A DNA stretch of 6,078 nucleotides. Origin: an uncultured Bacteroidales bacterium (GTDB lineage: Bacteria > Bacteroidota > Bacteroidia > Bacteroidales > UBA932). The translations under genes and the position numbers were made by a program. How positions within the stretch are numbered: the stretch's first letter is position 1; the number at the start of each line of letters is the position of its first letter. This document shows, one piece after another, positions 5,875-6,078 of the stretch. The stretch lies in the NCBI GenBank assembly GCA_945874815.1, contig CAMCIE010000095.1:1-6078 (forward strand). Direction: 5' to 3'. The notes beneath the pieces were generated by a model, which saw only the letters and a list, made by a program, of their open reading frames with translations, had not been told where the DNA came from and searched no databases.

Positions 5875-6078
5875 TTACATCTCGTCCGGAGCATATTTGA
5901 ACGGATCCAGAGGCGATTTGTAATCGAAATAATCCTCTTTATTGAAGAAACGGTCAAGTTCGATGGCCGCATTCTCAAGAGAGTCCGAAGTGTGGACAAC
6001 ATTCTCCTGAGCGCTCAATGAATAGTCTCCACGGATGGTTCCAGGTACAGCCTTGCTTCCTTTGGTAGCTCCAGCCAT
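5875..6078 (-). CDS. ndk: Nucleoside diphosphate kinase, C-terminal part (5' end outside window)
   Basis: Sixty-seven C-terminal residues are visible, ending at a TAA whose complement is at 5875-5877. NDK transfers the gamma phosphate from ATP to other nucleoside diphosphates through a phosphohistidine, balancing cytoplasmic NTP and dNTP pools. The visible part contains the substrate-site motif [11 protein letters not shown] (12-22) and the active-site motif NVVHTSDS (27-34), with the catalytic histidine at visible residue 29 (bases 5992-5994). The typical NDK tail follows ([11 protein letters not shown]), plus an extension of about 20 residues ([22 protein letters not shown]). The methionine at the window edge corresponds to the internal GAT segment of the family, not the true start; about 85 residues should lie beyond the window. 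The gene converges on the anti-sigma-like gene across the palindromic element. Confidence 0.93.
   Translation of the reverse strand: MAGATKGSKAVPGTIRGDYSLSAQENVVHTSDSLENAAIELDRFFNKEDYFDYKSPLDPFKYAPDEM

Overview
The window looks like a chromosomal segment from a member of the Bacteroidota, most probably Bacteroidales. The evidence is an S46 dipeptidyl-peptidase with DPP11 features, PadR/PspC gene pairs, an ECF sigma factor paired with a beta-barrel anti-sigma-like protein, the lack of clear Shine-Dalgarno sequences before most starts, and a palindromic intergenic repeat resembling those common in these genomes. The genus cannot be assigned from the sequence alone.

Layout. Positions 1-1748 hold a compact plus-strand cluster: the 3' part of a PspC-domain membrane protein, a PadR-family regulator (412-753), and a second, longer PspC-domain protein (750-1748) that overlaps padR by ATGA. 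The two PspC proteins are paralogues that flank the regulator, and both keep the alpha-helical domain before PspC. A probable membrane-signal/one-component regulatory module is the simplest reading. Twelve bases later comes a complete periplasmic S46 peptidase (1761-3872). It has a full His/Asp/Ser triad and the arginine that marks acidic-residue-specific DPP11. A strong hairpin with a T-rich tail (3882-3938) ends this block.

Positions 3952-5689 hold a two-gene plus-strand unit. The first gene is an ECF sigma factor. It overlaps by 17 bases a 399-residue protein with an N-terminal cytoplasmic segment, one inner-membrane helix, eight 12-residue tandem repeats and a C-terminal outer-membrane beta-barrel. 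This matches the architecture of the dual membrane-spanning anti-sigma factors (Dma) described in Bacteroides thetaiotaomicron, in which one polypeptide appears to link the outer membrane directly to a cytoplasmic sigma factor. The repeat tract would be its periplasmic spacer. This is the most interesting system in the window.

Positions 5690-5874 are a convergent intergenic region occupied by a 145-bp nested palindrome with 19-bp terminal inverted repeats. On the minus strand, 5875-6078 is the C-terminal part of nucleoside diphosphate kinase, cut by the window edge.
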